Origin: Flavobacterium hydatis
GTDB lineage: Bacteria; Bacteroidota; Bacteroidia; Flavobacteriales; Flavobacteriaceae
Reading direction: 5' to 3'
DNA: 64,000 nucleotides
Assembly: GCF_000737695.1 (NCBI RefSeq)
Contig: NZ_JPRM01000035.1
Span: 16,746-80,745, forward strand
The notes beneath the pieces are model-generated. The model saw nothing but the letters and a program-made list of their open reading frames with translations, did no database searches and was not told the origin of the DNA. The position numbers and the translations under genes are program-made. Below are positions 63,881-64,000 of the stretch, piece after piece (within the stretch, counting starts at the first letter, position 1; each line of letters opens with the position of its first letter).

Positions 63881-63920
63881 GATAAAAAATAGGTACAGGC
63901 AGGTTGTGCCTGTACCTATT
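63881..63920 (-). terminator. Terminator or attenuator before the PRTRC operon
   Basis: A perfect 14-bp stem (63889-63902 with 63907-63920, AATAGGTACAGGCA and its complement) with a short loop. On the minus strand it is followed by a run of T. It ends the partial gene at 63924 and lies just before PRTRC E. Confidence 0.82.
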
Positions 63921-63923
63921 GGA

Positions 63924-64000
63924 TTAGTTTAGCAATAATGCATCTGTGCCTTTTCTCGCAAAATCCATACACAAATTGAATGCGGACTGTGTGCGAAGCT
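63924..64000 (-). CDS. Partial gene at the right edge (C-terminus only)
   Basis: Only the last 24 codons are inside the window: the visible end reads LRTQSAFNLCMDFARKG followed by TDALLLN and the stop. The frame is chosen because it is the one that gives a protein-like end just before a strong terminator. The family cannot be told from this fragment; by position it should be another gene of the PRTRC/backbone region. Confidence 0.5.
   Translation of the reverse strand, partial: LRTQSAFNLCMDFARKGTDALLLN

Larger units (their letters stand above)
32861..64000. mobile_element. Probable integrative (conjugative) element, left part
   Basis: The stretch starts with a tyrosine recombinase, carries a large defence-like cargo with many remnants, and reaches a PRTRC operon at the right edge. 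PRTRC genes are known from conjugative plasmids and integrated elements. The PRTRC part is visibly more GC-rich than the cargo. No relaxase or transfer gene is in view, and the right end is outside the window. The left boundary is approximate, and it is possible that the recombinase belongs to a smaller separate insertion. Confidence 0.5.

Noticed and set aside
32341..64000. CRISPR array, reverse transcriptase (retron/DGR) or CBASS genes in the island
   Set aside because: No regularly spaced repeats, no RT motif (YxDD in a fitting context) and no CD-NTase motif were seen in any frame.

Overview
This window is chromosomal DNA from a member of the Flavobacteriaceae, most likely Flavobacterium or a close relative. 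The evidence is low-GC coding, the order rpmB-rpmG-DUF4295-ftsY, -7 promoter elements of the TAnnTTTG type, almost no Shine-Dalgarno sites, and typical Bacteroidota families (MocR regulators, RND pumps with HYC_CC_PP proteins, secreted proteins with IGIGTTNP repeats, PRTRC genes). No tRNA, rRNA or CRISPR array was seen.

Bases 1-32,330 look like ordinary core and lineage-specific chromosome. They hold a ribosomal protein/SRP receptor block (cinA, rpmB, rpmG, DUF4295, ftsY), a metabolic block (FAH hydrolase, Hpt protein, DnaQ-like exonuclease, E2 acyltransferase), an envelope block (glycosyltransferase, Omp85-like barrel, lipoproteins), four tandem secreted paralogues with near-identical C-termini (13.4-17.8 kb), an RND/TolC efflux operon with cysteine-rich companions that suggest metal export (19.2-25.8 kb), small membrane proteins, a MocR regulator followed by an NmrA-like reductase, and a DyP peroxidase. 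Two kinds of interspersed repeat sit between genes: an 80-bp hairpin element (207 and 25,907) and a roughly 250-bp element with terminal inverted repeats (about 18,833-19,092).

From about 32.86 kb the character changes. A tyrosine recombinase opens what looks like an integrative element that continues past the right edge, where a PRTRC operon (E, C, F-like, B, ThiF) marks conjugative or plasmid-type backbone. Between them, 34.6-60.2 kb is a dense defence-like cargo: an LRR-TIR protein; a candidate structured RNA; a GNAT-like protein; a three-gene operon of HD-GHKL ATPase, PtuA-like ATPase and PtuB-like HNH nuclease; a zone of gene remnants; a TPR/PD-(D/E)XK-like/helical cassette; a P-loop NTPase that looks internally deleted; a giant SEC-C plus PD-(D/E)XK protein with a HEPN-like partner; and a Roco GTPase with a nuclease-like tail paired with a HEPN RNase-like protein.

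The best candidates for undescribed systems are the Roco-nuclease/HEPN pair (56,041-60,208), the HD-GHKL/Septu-like operon (37,718-43,544) and the SEC-C nuclease/HEPN-like pair (50,171-55,639). Their defence role is inferred from domain content and neighbourhood and has not been shown.
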